64,000 bases of DNA from Methanoculleus sp. 7T (GCF_023195915.1 NZ_JALPRP010000001.1:744001-808000), one strand, 5' to 3'; positions 40,998-50,079 are shown, numbered from the stretch's first letter. Notes: generated from the letters alone by a model not told the origin. Numbers and translations are program-made.

Positions 40998-42158
40998 ATG
41001 TATCTGGATAGAGATGACGAGAGGGTGCTCGCCGGCGAGTTCGGCGAGACACGCCAGAAGATGATGGAGATCCTGGTCGCGCTCGGTGAGGTCTACGAGG
41101 CAGAGAAACTCGTCCCGATCACAAGCGCCCAGGTGAGCGGTGCGTCCTACAAGACGATCGGGAAGTGGGGGCTTGCCTGGCTGCAGAGCCTCGATGCTCG
41201 GGTGGCGGTCCCGACGGTCTTGAACCCCATCGGGATGCCGCAGGAGGGGTGGCGGGAGTTCGAGATCGAGGAGGAGTTCGCCCGCTGCCAGACGGAGGTC
41301 GTCGAGGCCTACCGGAAACTCGGGATCAAACTCGAGTGCACCTGCACCCCCTACTACCTCAGGATAACGGAGTACGGGGAGCACTTGGCCTGGTCCGAGT
41401 CGTCGGCGGTCGCCTACGCAAACTCGGTCCTCGGGGCCCGGACGAACCGGGAGGGCGGGCCGAGTGCCCTTGCGGCGGCGATCATCGGGAAGACGCCGTA
41501 TTACGGTCTGCACATCGTCGCGAACCGGCGGCCGCAGGTCGTCGTCGAGGTCGAGGAGGGCACAGGCCCGCGGGCCGACCACTGGGGCGCCATCGGGCAC
41601 GTCGCCGGGAAGAAGGTGGGGAACCGGATCCCGATCTTCGAGGGTATCCGGCCGAACCGCGACCAACTCAAAGCGCTCGGGGCCGCGATGGCGGCGACCG
41701 GCGCGGTTGCGCTCTTCCACGTCGATAAGATCACCCCCGAGGCCCGGGTCTTCTCGTTTAAGACCGACGACCTTGAGCGGGTGACGGTGAGCCAGGACGA
41801 GGTCGAGGCCCTCTTTGTGGAGAAGGAGGTCGAGGCGGTCGCGGTCGGGTGCCCCCACTGCTCTGCCGACGAACTCCGGGAGCTCGCAGACCTCCTCAAC
41901 GGGAAGACGACGACAAAACCCTTCTACATCTTCGCCTCCGGGGGGGTCGCGGCGAAGAACCCCGACCTCGTGGCCGCGATCGAGCGGAGCGGCGCCCGGG
42001 TGATCCCGGACACCTGCATGGTCGTCTCGCCGCGGATGGACGAGTTCGGCTCGATCATGGTGGACTCAGGAAAAGCCCTCGCCTACGTTCCCGGGATGTG
42101 CGGCGCGCTCGCCCGGATCGGAACCCGGAAGGAGTGCGTCGAAGTCGCGACGTCGTGA
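40998..42158 (+). CDS. Aconitase X large subunit, probable phosphomevalonate dehydratase
   Basis: A 386-residue aconitase X catalytic-domain protein. Cysteines in ECTCTPYY, VGCPHCS and PDTCMVVSP may hold the iron-sulfur cluster. AWSESSAVAYANSVLGARTNREGG is the most conserved stretch of the family. In archaea the large and small subunits dehydrate mevalonate 5-phosphate to trans-anhydromevalonate 5-phosphate, the substrate of the UbiD-type enzyme encoded just upstream. The small subunit, of about 130 residues, is not in this window. The gene starts three bases after the ubiD stop. Confidence 0.85.
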   Translation: MYLDRDDERVLAGEFGETRQKMMEILVALGEVYEAEKLVPITSAQVSGASYKTIGKWGLAWLQSLDARVAVPTVLNPIGMPQEGWREFEIEEEFARCQTEVVEAYRKLGIKLECTCTPYYLRITEYGEHLAWSESSAVAYANSVLGARTNREGGPSALAAAIIGKTPYYGLHIVANRRPQVVVEVEEGTGPRADHWGAIGHVAGKKVGNRIPIFEGIRPNRDQLKALGAAMAATGAVALFHVDKITPEARVFSFKTDDLERVTVSQDEVEALFVEKEVEAVAVGCPHCSADELRELADLLNGKTTTKPFYIFASGGVAAKNPDLVAAIERSGARVIPDTCMVVSPRMDEFGSIMVDSGKALAYVPGMCGALARIGTRKECVEVATS

Positions 42159-42375
42159 GGGGGCGGAGAGGGGCTCCCTCGGGGCGCACGAGCAGGGGCT
42201 GATCATCACCACGAGTGACTTCTCCACCGGTGCCCTGCAGGAGGCGGAACAGCCGGACAAGATGCCCATCGCCCTGATGAGCGGTGAGCAGATGGTGAAC
42301 CTGCTCATCGAGCATGATATCGGGGTAGTGCGGACGTCGTACGACCTCATTGAACTTCAGGAGGATGGAGAATGA
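42159..42375 (+). pseudogene. Mrr-type restriction endonuclease, C-terminal remnant
   Basis: The frame directly after the aconitase X stop reads ERGSLGAHEQGLIITTSDFS, then IALMSGEQMVNLLIEHDIGV and ends with TGA. GLIITTSxFS and the Gly-Glu-Gln-hydrophobic-Leu helix are typical of the Mrr catalytic domain, which cuts methylated DNA. No start codon or N-terminal DNA-binding domain precedes it, so about two thirds of the gene is missing. Confidence 0.65.
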
Positions 42376-42418
42376 CCGCGAATTGCAGCGGAATCAGCGT
42401 AATGGAGGCAGAGCCTGT

Positions 42419-43528
42419 ATGACGGTTACGCCCTACGTGCCGGAACCGCTGCCCCCGGCCGGTATCGACTGGGAGAGCCACATCCCGCAAATAGCGTCGG
42501 CAAACCGTGCCCTCGCCCGGTATGATGGTATCCTCCAGGCGATCCCGAGCCCCGGAATCCTGCTCTCCCCGCTCCTGACGCAGGAGGCGGTGTTTTCGTC
42601 GCGGATCGAGGGGACGCAGGCGTCGCTTGAGGATGTTCTGCGGTTTGAGGCAAACCCGAAGGAAGAGATCAGCGATGCGACCCTTGCCGACATCCGGGAG
42701 ATCATCAACTACCGGGAGGCTTTGCGTGCTGCGGTGGATGCCACGAAGACCCGGCAGTTGGACATAACTCTGATCTGCGACCTGCACCGGATCCTGCTCT
42801 CCGACAGCCGCGGCATGGACCGGGAGCCGGGATGTATCCGGGAGATCCAGAACTTCATTGGGCGGGATGCCTATATCGAGCATGCGATCTTCGTCCCTCC
42901 GGCACCGGAGAACGTTCCGCGGGCGCTCGCTGACTGGGAGGCGTACCTGCAGGGTGAGGAGAAGGATGTTCTCGTTCAACTCTCAGTCTTAAAGGCGCAG
43001 TTTGAGATCATTCACCCGTTCTGCGACGGCAACGGGCGTATCGGGAGGATGCTCGTGCCGCTGATTCTCTACGAGAAGGGATTGATCTCGAACCCCATGT
43101 TCTATATCAGCGCCTACTTCGAGCGGCACCGGCCGGTCTATTACGAGCGGCTGCTCGCGGTCTCCCGGGATCGGGACTGGAACAGCTGGATATCGTTCTT
43201 CCTCGGTGCCATCGAGGAGCAGGCGGAAGAGAACGGCCGAAAGGCGAAGGAGATCCTCAGCCTGTACGATGAGATGAAACAGACGGTGCCGGAGGTGACC
43301 CGGTCACAGTATGCCGTCGCCGCGATCGATGCGCTCTTCAGGACACCGATCTTTAGTTCGTCCGAGTTCTACGAGCAGTCAATGATCCCAAAGAAGACGG
43401 CAAACCGGATTCTTCAACAACTCCGGGAGCAGGAGATCATTGCCGTCCTTGAGGGGGGCGGGGGGCGGCGTGCCGCGACCTATGTCTTCCCACGCCTGAT
43501 CGCCATAACCGAGGGGGACCGGTTGTGA
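42419..43528 (+). CDS. Fic-family protein with N-terminal inhibitory motif
   Basis: A 369-residue Fic protein. The catalytic loop is HPFCDGNGRIGR with His199, complete for AMP transfer from ATP to a hydroxyl side chain. The motif FSSRIEGT at about residue 60 matches the (S/T)xxxE(G/N) inhibitory helix placed N-terminal to the core (class II), so the enzyme is probably self-restrained. The C-terminal 90 residues form a winged-helix-like domain (KKTANRILQQLREQEII). GGAGG lies ten bases upstream of the ATG at 42419, just after the Mrr remnant. Such proteins are often in accessory regions. Target unknown. Confidence 0.85.
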   Translation: MTVTPYVPEPLPPAGIDWESHIPQIASANRALARYDGILQAIPSPGILLSPLLTQEAVFSSRIEGTQASLEDVLRFEANPKEEISDATLADIREIINYREALRAAVDATKTRQLDITLICDLHRILLSDSRGMDREPGCIREIQNFIGRDAYIEHAIFVPPAPENVPRALADWEAYLQGEEKDVLVQLSVLKAQFEIIHPFCDGNGRIGRMLVPLILYEKGLISNPMFYISAYFERHRPVYYERLLAVSRDRDWNSWISFFLGAIEEQAEENGRKAKEILSLYDEMKQTVPEVTRSQYAVAAIDALFRTPIFSSSEFYEQSMIPKKTANRILQQLREQEIIAVLEGGGGRRAATYVFPRLIAITEGDRL

Positions 43529-43535
43529 GTATTCT

Positions 43536-43720
43536 GGTACCAACAAACCAGTTTGTGTGTATCCACCCCGATCCAATACCAACAACAGAATTTGCGGGTA
43601 TCAGGATATCTACAAACTATACACCGGAATGCGGTTGTGGGACATCTACGATCCACAACGAAATTTGTGGGACATGGAACGTATTTTGTGTCCCGCAAAC
43701 ATTGTTGCAGGACACCGGTG
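43536..43720. repeat. Array of five imperfect palindromes, about 39-bp period
   Basis: Five related inverted repeats follow the Fic gene. Their left arms begin near 43538 (TACCAACAAAC), 43577 (TACCAACAACA), 43611 (CTACAAACT), 43652 (TCCACAACG) and 43691 (TCCCGCAAAC). Each is answered by a right arm of the type TTTGTGGG(A/T)AT or TTGCAGGAC. Spacing is 34-41 bases. Arms are complementary within a unit and similar between units. A further 30-bp stretch CGGTGAGTCACAACG follows. This could be a cluster of regulator sites or a decayed repeat array; it is not a CRISPR, since there are no constant direct repeats. Confidence 0.5.
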
Positions 43721-44071
43721 AGTCACAACGATCGGGCCGGGGTGGCGGTATGAGCGCGGGAGACGGCGTTGGGTTCGAGGACGACCCCGCGAAGGTGCGG
43801 GAGTGGAAGCGGCATCCGGAGTATAAGGACTCGGGGGTGCGCGGATTGTGGAGGTGCCGGGCATTGGGATATCGTACGTTCAAAATATTGCAGATCAGAA
43901 TTATGGTATCGGCCGCAGATTATGCAGTATAACCCCCGATATTAACTTGAAAGGCTCTTCACTTGGTACCTCCTCCATCATGTACGGGATCAACTCAATC
44001 GCGAAGCAGTAGAGAGCACATATGAAGCTGTTGCGGCGGGCGATATTTGAAGTCGTGTTTGTCCTTTGCCA
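43721..44071. other. Region of gene debris, no intact gene
   Basis: The stretch 43750-43932 holds an ATG-started frame of 60 codons (FEDDPAKVREWKRH and others) that I do not recognise and cannot confirm. Near 43995-44050 a frame reads REAVESTYEAVAAGDI then a stop, which looks like the end of an unidentified protein. The segment resembles the decayed accessory DNA on either side. Confidence 0.35.
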
Positions 44072-44221
44072 CCGCTCCCCGGGCAGCACGCCATCACTGC
44101 CTTTCTCGACCGCAGGACCGCCCGGATCGACGCCCTCACGAACGTTACAAACGCCGAATGGGACGTTTACAAAACGACGGTCCACCCCTGGGAACTCGAC
44201 CGTTATCTCGCGGCATACTAA
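44072..44221 (+). pseudogene. Type I restriction specificity subunit (HsdS), remnant
   Basis: A frame of 49 codons reads LPGQHAITAFLDRRTARIDAL and ends ELDRYLAAY with TAA. The segment P(L/E)xQHAIxxFLDRxTARIDAL is the conserved helix repeat of HsdS proteins, which bring DNA specificity to type I restriction enzymes. Neither a start nor the target-recognition domains are present, and no hsdR or hsdM is near. Confidence 0.6.
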
Positions 44222-44419
44222 CCTCTTTTTTGCAAGAACAGCCGAGGGGCGCTCCTCCGACGGACTACGCGACCGGAGCTCCAAACATATCGCCCACAGG
44301 CAGGGTGTCTCCAGAATACCACCGTGCAGGAGTTCCTCCCGGAACCCCGCTCCCCTCCACAACGTTCATAACAGACCAAGCCATAGTTACGCCCCACCGG
44401 CCGGCCGGGGAGGTCTTTG

Positions 44420-44689
44420 ATGCAGATGAAGGATATTGACACCCTGCGGAGGACACGGAATATCGAGGGGCTGATAGCGGCGCTTACAGACCCTGACGAG
44501 ATCGTACGGCTGACCGCGGCCGAAGCCCTCGGCGCCGTCGGCGACGAACGAGCCATAGAACCGCTTGCGCGGCTGAAGTTCTCGGACCCGGACGCGAGCG
44601 TCCGGCGGGCCGCGTCGCTTGCGCACACCCAGGTCTCGGCAAGGCTTGCGGATAAGAGGACGATCGAGGGGATGCACCTCAAGCCATAA
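44420..44689 (+). CDS. Small HEAT-repeat protein 1
   Basis: An 89-residue protein with two to three HEAT-like repeats (IEGLIAALTDPDEIVRLTAA, RAIEPLARLKFSDPDASVRR). GGGAGGT stands about five bases before the ATG at 44420. It opens MQMKDIDTLRRTRNIEGLI, nearly the opening of the next gene (DDIDTMRDNRDIDGLI), so the two are paralogues. No enzymatic residues are seen. The role is likely protein binding. Confidence 0.75.
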   Translation: MQMKDIDTLRRTRNIEGLIAALTDPDEIVRLTAAEALGAVGDERAIEPLARLKFSDPDASVRRAASLAHTQVSARLADKRTIEGMHLKP

Positions 44690-44737
44690 GCCGAGCGGCA
44701 GACGATCGTTCCCGGGTACGGCCGATCCGGAAAGGCA

Positions 44738-44743
44738 TATATA
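44738..44743 (+). promoter_or_regulatory. TATA box of small HEAT-repeat gene 2
   Basis: CATATATACC stands about 55 bases before the ATG at 44796, so the second small HEAT gene has its own promoter rather than depending on the first. Confidence 0.5.
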
Positions 44744-44795
44744 CCGTCGGGGACGAGCACCCGCACGCCGACGCGAAGATCAGGAAGGAGATCCT

Positions 44796-45083
44796 ATGGC
44801 AACACTGGACGATATCGATACGATGCGGGACAACCGGGATATCGACGGGCTGATCCGGGCACTGGAGGACGAAGACGAGTTCGTCAGGTCGCAGGCGGCC
44901 CTCTCCCTCGGGACGATCGCCGACCCGAAGGCAAGAGAACCGCTCGACCGGATGCGGCGGGAGGATCCGAGCGCTTCAGCCAGGGAGGCGGCCGAGACCG
45001 CGTATAAGTGGGTGGTCGGCCGGCTCCGGGAGGTCGAGGGGACTCGGGGGAGCTTGGAGCCCAAGACCCCGCCGACGGGGTAG
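44796..45083 (+). CDS. Small HEAT-repeat protein 2
   Basis: A 95-residue paralogue of the preceding protein with repeats IDGLIRALEDEDEFVRSQAA and AREPLDRMRREDPSASAREAA. It has a basic amphipathic segment and a Pro-rich tail. AAGGAG precedes the ATG. It is convergent with the ion transporter gene, and nine bases separate the stops. A partner cannot be named from the sequence. Confidence 0.75.
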   Translation: MATLDDIDTMRDNRDIDGLIRALEDEDEFVRSQAALSLGTIADPKAREPLDRMRREDPSASAREAAETAYKWVVGRLREVEGTRGSLEPKTPPTG

Positions 45084-45091
45084 GTCCGGAA

Positions 45092-46372
45092 TCACAGGAC
45101 GACGAACCTGAGCCACAGGAGTGCCGTCCCGATCCCGACCGTGACGAAGAGCACGAGCATCCCGACCTTCAGGAACTCTACGAACGTTATATTGATCCCG
45201 TTCCGTGCGGCGATCCCGAGCACGACGACGTTTGCGGACGCCCCGATGGCGGTGCCGTTCCCGCCGAGGCATGCGCCGAGCGAGAGCGCCCACCAGAGCG
45301 GGTAGGTGTCCATCGACGTGCCCATATCTTGGATAAGCGGGATCAACGTGGCGGTGAGGGGGATGTTGTCCACGATCGCCGATGCGATCGCCGAGAACCA
45401 AGCGATGATCAGCATGGCCTCGCCCTGCGAGTGAACGCTCGCGACCACGAACTCAGCGAGGCTCGCGATGACCCCGGTCTCGACGAGAGCGCCGACGACG
45501 ACGAAGAGCCCGCCGAAGAAGAAGAGGGCCGGCCACTCGATCTTCTCAAAGATCTCCTCCGGGGGCTGCCTGCTCCAGAAGAGGAGGATCGAAGCGCCGA
45601 TCAGGGCGACGAGGGCCGGTTCCAGGCCGAGTAGGTCGTGGACGAAGAACATCCCGACGACGAGCGCGATGACGGCGACCGACTTCTTGAAGAGCGGCCA
45701 GTCGCGGATCGCCTCCCGCTCGTTTAAGTCTGCAAACGTCTTCTCGATACCCTCCCGTTCGTCGGGCGAGACATGGAGTTCCTTTCTGTAGATGAAGTAG
45801 AGCATCCCCATGACGACGGCGAGGTCGATGGCCATGATGGGACCGAGGTTGATCAAGAACTCGTTGAACGTCAGCCCGGCGGCCGAACCGATCATGATGT
45901 TCGGGGGGTCGCCGATGAGCGTCGCCGCCCCGCCGATGTTGGAGGCGAATATCTCGGCGATAAGGAAGGGCAGCGGTGTGATCTTCATCACGTTTGCTAT
46001 GTAGAGCAGCATCGGGGTGAGGAGGAGGACCGTGGTGACGTTGTCGAGGAACGCGCTGATGATGCCGGTCACGACCGAGAAGAGCAGCAATACCCGTATC
46101 GGGCTTCCCTTCGCAAGTTTTGCCGTTTTTATAGCGATGTACTCGAAGAGGCCGCTTCCGCGGGCGGTGTTGACGATGATCATCATCCCCATCAGGAGGA
46201 AGATGGTGCCGAGGTCGATGTAGACCGGGATCATCTCCCATGGGACGATGTGGAGGAAGACGATGACCGATGCGCCGAGCATCGCCGCAACGGCACGGTG
46301 GATCCGCTCGTCGATGATGAGCGCATAGGTGAAGAGGAAGACCGCGATGGCAATCAGTTCCGGGCCGATCAT
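45092..46372 (-). CDS. ArsB/NhaD-type ion transporter
   Basis: A 426-residue membrane protein with about ten to eleven spans. The two inverted halves carry re-entrant-loop motifs: DNVTTVLLLTP with IGDPPNIMIGS in the first half, and VDNIPLTATLIP with GNGTAIGASANVV in the second. These are the marks of the ion transporter superfamily members ArsB, NhaD and the P protein. A charged cytoplasmic loop with an acidic segment (SPDEREGIEKTF) lies between the halves. The ion, sodium or arsenite, cannot be chosen, and an arsenic regulator is not adjacent. It starts with ATG at 46372. Confidence 0.85.
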   Translation of the reverse strand: MIGPELIAIAVFLFTYALIIDERIHRAVAAMLGASVIVFLHIVPWEMIPVYIDLGTIFLLMGMMIIVNTARGSGLFEYIAIKTAKLAKGSPIRVLLLFSVVTGIISAFLDNVTTVLLLTPMLLYIANVMKITPLPFLIAEIFASNIGGAATLIGDPPNIMIGSAAGLTFNEFLINLGPIMAIDLAVVMGMLYFIYRKELHVSPDEREGIEKTFADLNEREAIRDWPLFKKSVAVIALVVGMFFVHDLLGLEPALVALIGASILLFWSRQPPEEIFEKIEWPALFFFGGLFVVVGALVETGVIASLAEFVVASVHSQGEAMLIIAWFSAIASAIVDNIPLTATLIPLIQDMGTSMDTYPLWWALSLGACLGGNGTAIGASANVVVLGIAARNGINITFVEFLKVGMLVLFVTVGIGTALLWLRFVVL

Positions 46373-46615
46373 GCCGCACCATCCCCGTCCCGGTTACGGC
46401 TGGGGTTCAAGGCGACGAAGTGTGTGAGATGTGTCGCGAGAGATTGACGACTGGTCATAGAACTCCTCAAAAAGAATGAATTACCTGAATTTAGATTCGC
46501 GGGGTCTTCCCATAATCATACCGGTCGGCACCATCTGTCGAGGGGGGAGGCCCCGGATTTTCCGGGCCGAGAGGGACGGCAGACTGCCGAGCGGGTGCTT
46601 GAGTCCCCGCACGCT

Positions 46616-49303
46616 TCAGCCCGCTTCCACGGCGCCCCGCACCCGAAGGGCCTTGTAGACCTCCCCTGCAAGGAGGACCGGGAGCCCGAGGAGGGCGAGC
46701 AAGCCCCAGTCGGCGAGGGTCAACGGTGCGGTCCCAAGGAAGGTCTGGAAGACCGGGACGTAGACCACCAGCACCTGGAGGGCGAGGCTCCCGAGAATGG
46801 CATACAGCAGAGTGGGGTTCGAGAAGAACCCTATCCGGTGGAGAGGGAACCGGAACGACCGGAAGTTCAGGACGTTGTAGAGTTCGAAGATGATCAACCC
46901 GGAAAACGCCATCGTCCGCGCCCGGTCGAGGTCGATATGGTAGAGGCCGGAGAAGACGTAGAGGGTGAGCAGCCCGAGCCACGCCCCGAGGACAAGGATG
47001 ACGAGGAATGCGGTCCGCGTAAGGATCGGCTCTCCCGGGTCCCGCGGCCGCCGTTGCATGACGTCCTGCTCGGCCGGTTCGAGGCCGAGCGCAAGGGCCG
47101 TCAGGCCGTCGGTGATCAGGTTGATCCAGAGGATCTGGGCCGGGATGAGGACCAGCGGCAGCCCCGCCAGAAGCCCGCCGACGATCGCGACGATCTCCCC
47201 GATGTTCGAGGAGAGGAGGTAGCGGGTGAACCTGGCGATGTTGTCGTACTCCCGCCTCCCCTCCTCGACGCCGGCGACGATGCTTGCGAAGTTGTCGTCG
47301 ACGAGCACCATGTCGCTCGACTCCTTCGCCACGTCCGTCCCCTTGATGCCCATGGCTATCCCGATGTTCGCCTTCTTCAGAGCCGGGGCGTCGTTGACCC
47401 CGTCGCCGGTCATCGCAATGACCGCCCTCTCCCGGGAGAGGATATCGATCACCCGGAGTTTGTGCTCGGCCGTGACCCGAGAGAGCACCTTCGTCGTCCG
47501 GAGACGGCGTTCGAGTTCGTCGTCGGCCAAAGCCTCAAGGTCAGCCCCGACGAGCGCCCCTTCACTTGAGAGACCGAGGTCCCGAGCGACGGCATAGGCG
47601 GTCAGCGGGTTGTCTCCGGTGATCATGACCACGTCGATCCCGGCACTCCTGCAGAGCCGGATCGCCTCCGCCGCCTCGGGGCGCGGTGGGTCGAGAATCC
47701 CGGCAAACCCAAGGAATATCAGGTCGTCCTCCACCGTCTCCGCCGTCCGGGGAAGATCGGCCGGGAGCGGGCGGTATGCCGCCCCAAGCACCCGGAGCCC
47801 GCCGGACGCATACTCAGCGACCTTCTGCCGGATTCTATCGCGGAGGTCGGCGGTGAGCGGCACGGCCGAACCCTCGAGGAACACCCGTGACGAGCGGTCG
47901 AGGAGAACCTCCGGGGCCCCCTTCACGTAGGCGACGTCCCCATCCTCTTCTCGGTAGATGATCGTCATCCGCTTCCGGGTGGAGTTGAACGAGAACTCAC
48001 CCGCCGCCTCCGGTGCATCCTCGCGGGAGAGCCCGGCCTTCGCCGCCGCGACGACGAGCGCCCCCTCGGTCGGGGTGCCGAAGATCCGCCACTCGCCTTC
48101 TCCGTCGCCTGCGAGGGTAGCATGGTTGCAGAGGAGCACGGTTCGGAGAAACCGCGCAAGCCCCGGATAACCTTGGGGGTCGACCGCCCGGCCGTCGAGG
48201 AGGAACTCCCCCTCGGGAGCGTAGCCGGTCCCGGTCACCGCCGCCTCGGCATCGGGGGTCCTCACCCGGACGACCGTCATCTCGTTCCGGGTGAGCGTCC
48301 CGGTCTTGTCGGTGCAGATCACCGAGACCGCACCGAGCGTCTCCGATGCCGAGAGGCGGCGGATGAGGCAGTTCCTCCGCATCATGTTCTTGATCCCGAT
48401 GGCGAGCGTCAGCGTCACGACCGCCGGGAGGCCCTCAGGGATCACCGCCACCGCAAGCGAGACCCCGATGAGGAACATCTCCAAGAGTTCCCGCTGCTGC
48501 AGGAGGCCGACGGCGACCGCGAGCACCGCGATACCGACGGCGATCACCCCGATATCCCGGCCGAGGACGTCCATCTGCCGGGAGAGCGGCGTCGCTTCCG
48601 CCGTGACTAACTGGGAGAGCCCCGCGATCTTCCCAAACTCCGTCTCCATCCCGGTGGCGACCGCCACACCCCGCCCCCGGCCGTTGACGACCGTCGTGCC
48701 GGCAAAAACCATGTTGCTCCGCTCGGCAAGCTCGGTCCCGGGGGGAAGCGGACCCGGCTCTTTATCGGCGGGTGCCGACTCCCCGGTCAGCGGCGCCTCG
48801 TCGACCTGGAGCGACGTCGCCTCGAGGATCGAGAGGTCGGCGGGCACCCGCTCCCCCATCTCAAGGACGACGAGGTCTCCGGGAACGACCACAGATGCAT
48901 CGACCTCCGATTGCTCCCCGTCGCGGACGACCACGGCCCGCTGGACGAGCATCTTTTTGAGCGCCTCAATCGCCTTCCCGGCCTGCCACTCCTGCGAGAA
49001 CCCGAGAACCGCGTTCAGGACGACGATGATAAGAATGGCAACGGCATCTTGGGGCTCGCCGACGAGGAACGAGACCGCCGCGGCGATGACCAGGATGGCG
49101 ATCAGGATACTCTTGAACTGGCGCAGGAAGACCTGGAGGGGAGTCTCCCGGGCTTCTTCTCGGAGGGCGTTCTCCCCGTAGCGCTGCAACCTCTCCGCCG
49201 CCTCCTTCGCGGACAGGCCCGCAGGACCGGTGCCGAGTTCCCGCCGGACCTCCTCGGGGGTGAGGGTATACCAGTCAGGCAGAGGCTTCCCTCCCGCCGG
49301 CAC
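46616..49303 (-). CDS. P-type cation ATPase, calcium-type (P2)
   Basis: An 895-residue P2 ATPase. Phosphorylation occurs at Asp332 in CTDKTGTLTRNEM. The actuator motif is LTGESAP, the nucleotide domain has KGAPEVLLDR, and the hinge is MTGDGVNDAPALKKA. Ion-site residues lie in VIPEGLPAVV (span 4) and in WINLITDGLTALALG (span 6). These fit calcium or manganese transport. The start was taken as the GTG at 49303, before a normal N-terminal cation-ATPase domain (EEVRRELGTGPAGLS). The frame continues about 160 codons upstream across the opposite-strand DJ-1 gene and is not coding there. A TATA-like TTTATAG lies near 49360. Confidence 0.9.
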   Translation of the reverse strand: MPAGGKPLPDWYTLTPEEVRRELGTGPAGLSAKEAAERLQRYGENALREEARETPLQVFLRQFKSILIAILVIAAAVSFLVGEPQDAVAILIIVVLNAVLGFSQEWQAGKAIEALKKMLVQRAVVVRDGEQSEVDASVVVPGDLVVLEMGERVPADLSILEATSLQVDEAPLTGESAPADKEPGPLPPGTELAERSNMVFAGTTVVNGRGRGVAVATGMETEFGKIAGLSQLVTAEATPLSRQMDVLGRDIGVIAVGIAVLAVAVGLLQQRELLEMFLIGVSLAVAVIPEGLPAVVTLTLAIGIKNMMRRNCLIRRLSASETLGAVSVICTDKTGTLTRNEMTVVRVRTPDAEAAVTGTGYAPEGEFLLDGRAVDPQGYPGLARFLRTVLLCNHATLAGDGEGEWRIFGTPTEGALVVAAAKAGLSREDAPEAAGEFSFNSTRKRMTIIYREEDGDVAYVKGAPEVLLDRSSRVFLEGSAVPLTADLRDRIRQKVAEYASGGLRVLGAAYRPLPADLPRTAETVEDDLIFLGFAGILDPPRPEAAEAIRLCRSAGIDVVMITGDNPLTAYAVARDLGLSSEGALVGADLEALADDELERRLRTTKVLSRVTAEHKLRVIDILSRERAVIAMTGDGVNDAPALKKANIGIAMGIKGTDVAKESSDMVLVDDNFASIVAGVEEGRREYDNIARFTRYLLSSNIGEIVAIVGGLLAGLPLVLIPAQILWINLITDGLTALALGLEPAEQDVMQRRPRDPGEPILTRTAFLVILVLGAWLGLLTLYVFSGLYHIDLDRARTMAFSGLIIFELYNVLNFRSFRFPLHRIGFFSNPTLLYAILGSLALQVLVVYVPVFQTFLGTAPLTLADWGLLALLGLPVLLAGEVYKALRVRGAVEAG

Positions 49304-49459
49304 GCCGGCCCGAAAGATCCGGAGTTGGAACAGGCATACCCCCGGTTCCGGCACCGGGCTATAAAAACCTATAGAATCCCCGCTCCCGGTAACATTATAT
49401 CCTCCGGGCGAACCGATCAGGAGCCGGGCCCAGGGTCCGGCACAAACGGAGGTATGACA

Positions 49460-50014
49460 ATGAGCAGAATAGCGGTCCTGATCACGGATATGTTCGAGGA
49501 TGTCGAGTACACACAACCTGCAGAGGCGTTCCGGAAGGCCGGCCACGAACTTGTCCACGTCGGCCTCTCTGCAGGAGAGACCGTACACGGGAAGAAGGAG
49601 CAGACACCGGTCGCCATCGACCGGTCGGCCTCCGACGTATCGGTGGACGGCTTCGATGCGCTCTTCATACCGGGAGGCTACTCGCCCGACAAACTCCGCG
49701 CCCACGACGCGCCCGTGGAGTTCGTGCGACAGTTCGTAAAGAGCGGCAAACCGGTCCTCGCCATATGCCACGCGCCCCAACTCCTGATCACCGCACAGGT
49801 TCTTGAGGGGCGCAAGATTACCGGCTGGAAGTCGGTCGCTCAGGATATCAAGAACGCCGGTGCGGAGTACATCAACCGGGAGGTGGTGGTCGACGGCAAC
49901 CTTGTCTCGAGCAGGAAGCCGGACGATATCCCCGCGTTCATCGAGGCCTCACTTGAAAAATTGAGAGAGACCGGGGGAGAGAAAGCGAAGGTCGCGGCTG
50001 CAGAGCAGCGGTGA
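49460..50014 (+). CDS. DJ-1/PfpI-family protein
   Basis: A 184-residue protein with the nucleophile elbow AICHAPQLL containing Cys103, next to His104, and the acid residue Glu13 near the N terminus (FEDVEY). PfpI-type members act as glyoxalase III/deglycase-like or chaperone enzymes, and the original protease label is uncertain. GGAGGT lies directly before a first ATG, and the second ATG at 49460 has normal spacing and was chosen. It is divergent from the P-type ATPase. Confidence 0.85.
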   Translation: MSRIAVLITDMFEDVEYTQPAEAFRKAGHELVHVGLSAGETVHGKKEQTPVAIDRSASDVSVDGFDALFIPGGYSPDKLRAHDAPVEFVRQFVKSGKPVLAICHAPQLLITAQVLEGRKITGWKSVAQDIKNAGAEYINREVVVDGNLVSSRKPDDIPAFIEASLEKLRETGGEKAKVAAAEQR

Positions 50015-50079
50015 GGCGGTGTGCCGGGGCCTCCCGGCACATGCTTTTATCTGCACGGCCCGCACCTCATTCATCAGGG

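Noticed and set aside
39726-41858. Minus-strand open frame of 710 codons opposite ubiD and aconitase X
   Set aside because: It covers two well-supported genes on the plus strand. The composition is that of an antisense shadow and it shows no recognisable motif.
43536-43720. CRISPR array
   Set aside because: The units are related by symmetry and drift in sequence. There are no identical direct repeats with unique spacers, and no cas gene is in the window.
43525-43932. 135-codon frame after the Fic gene
   Set aside because: Its first half is formed by the palindrome array and its composition is not protein-like. Only the last 60 codons have a possible start, and no family is recognised.
49304-49780. 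N-terminal extension of the P-type ATPase frame by about 160 codons
   Set aside because: It overlaps the DJ-1 gene on the other strand, lacks family similarity, and the usual cation-ATPase N-terminal domain starts just after the GTG at 49303.
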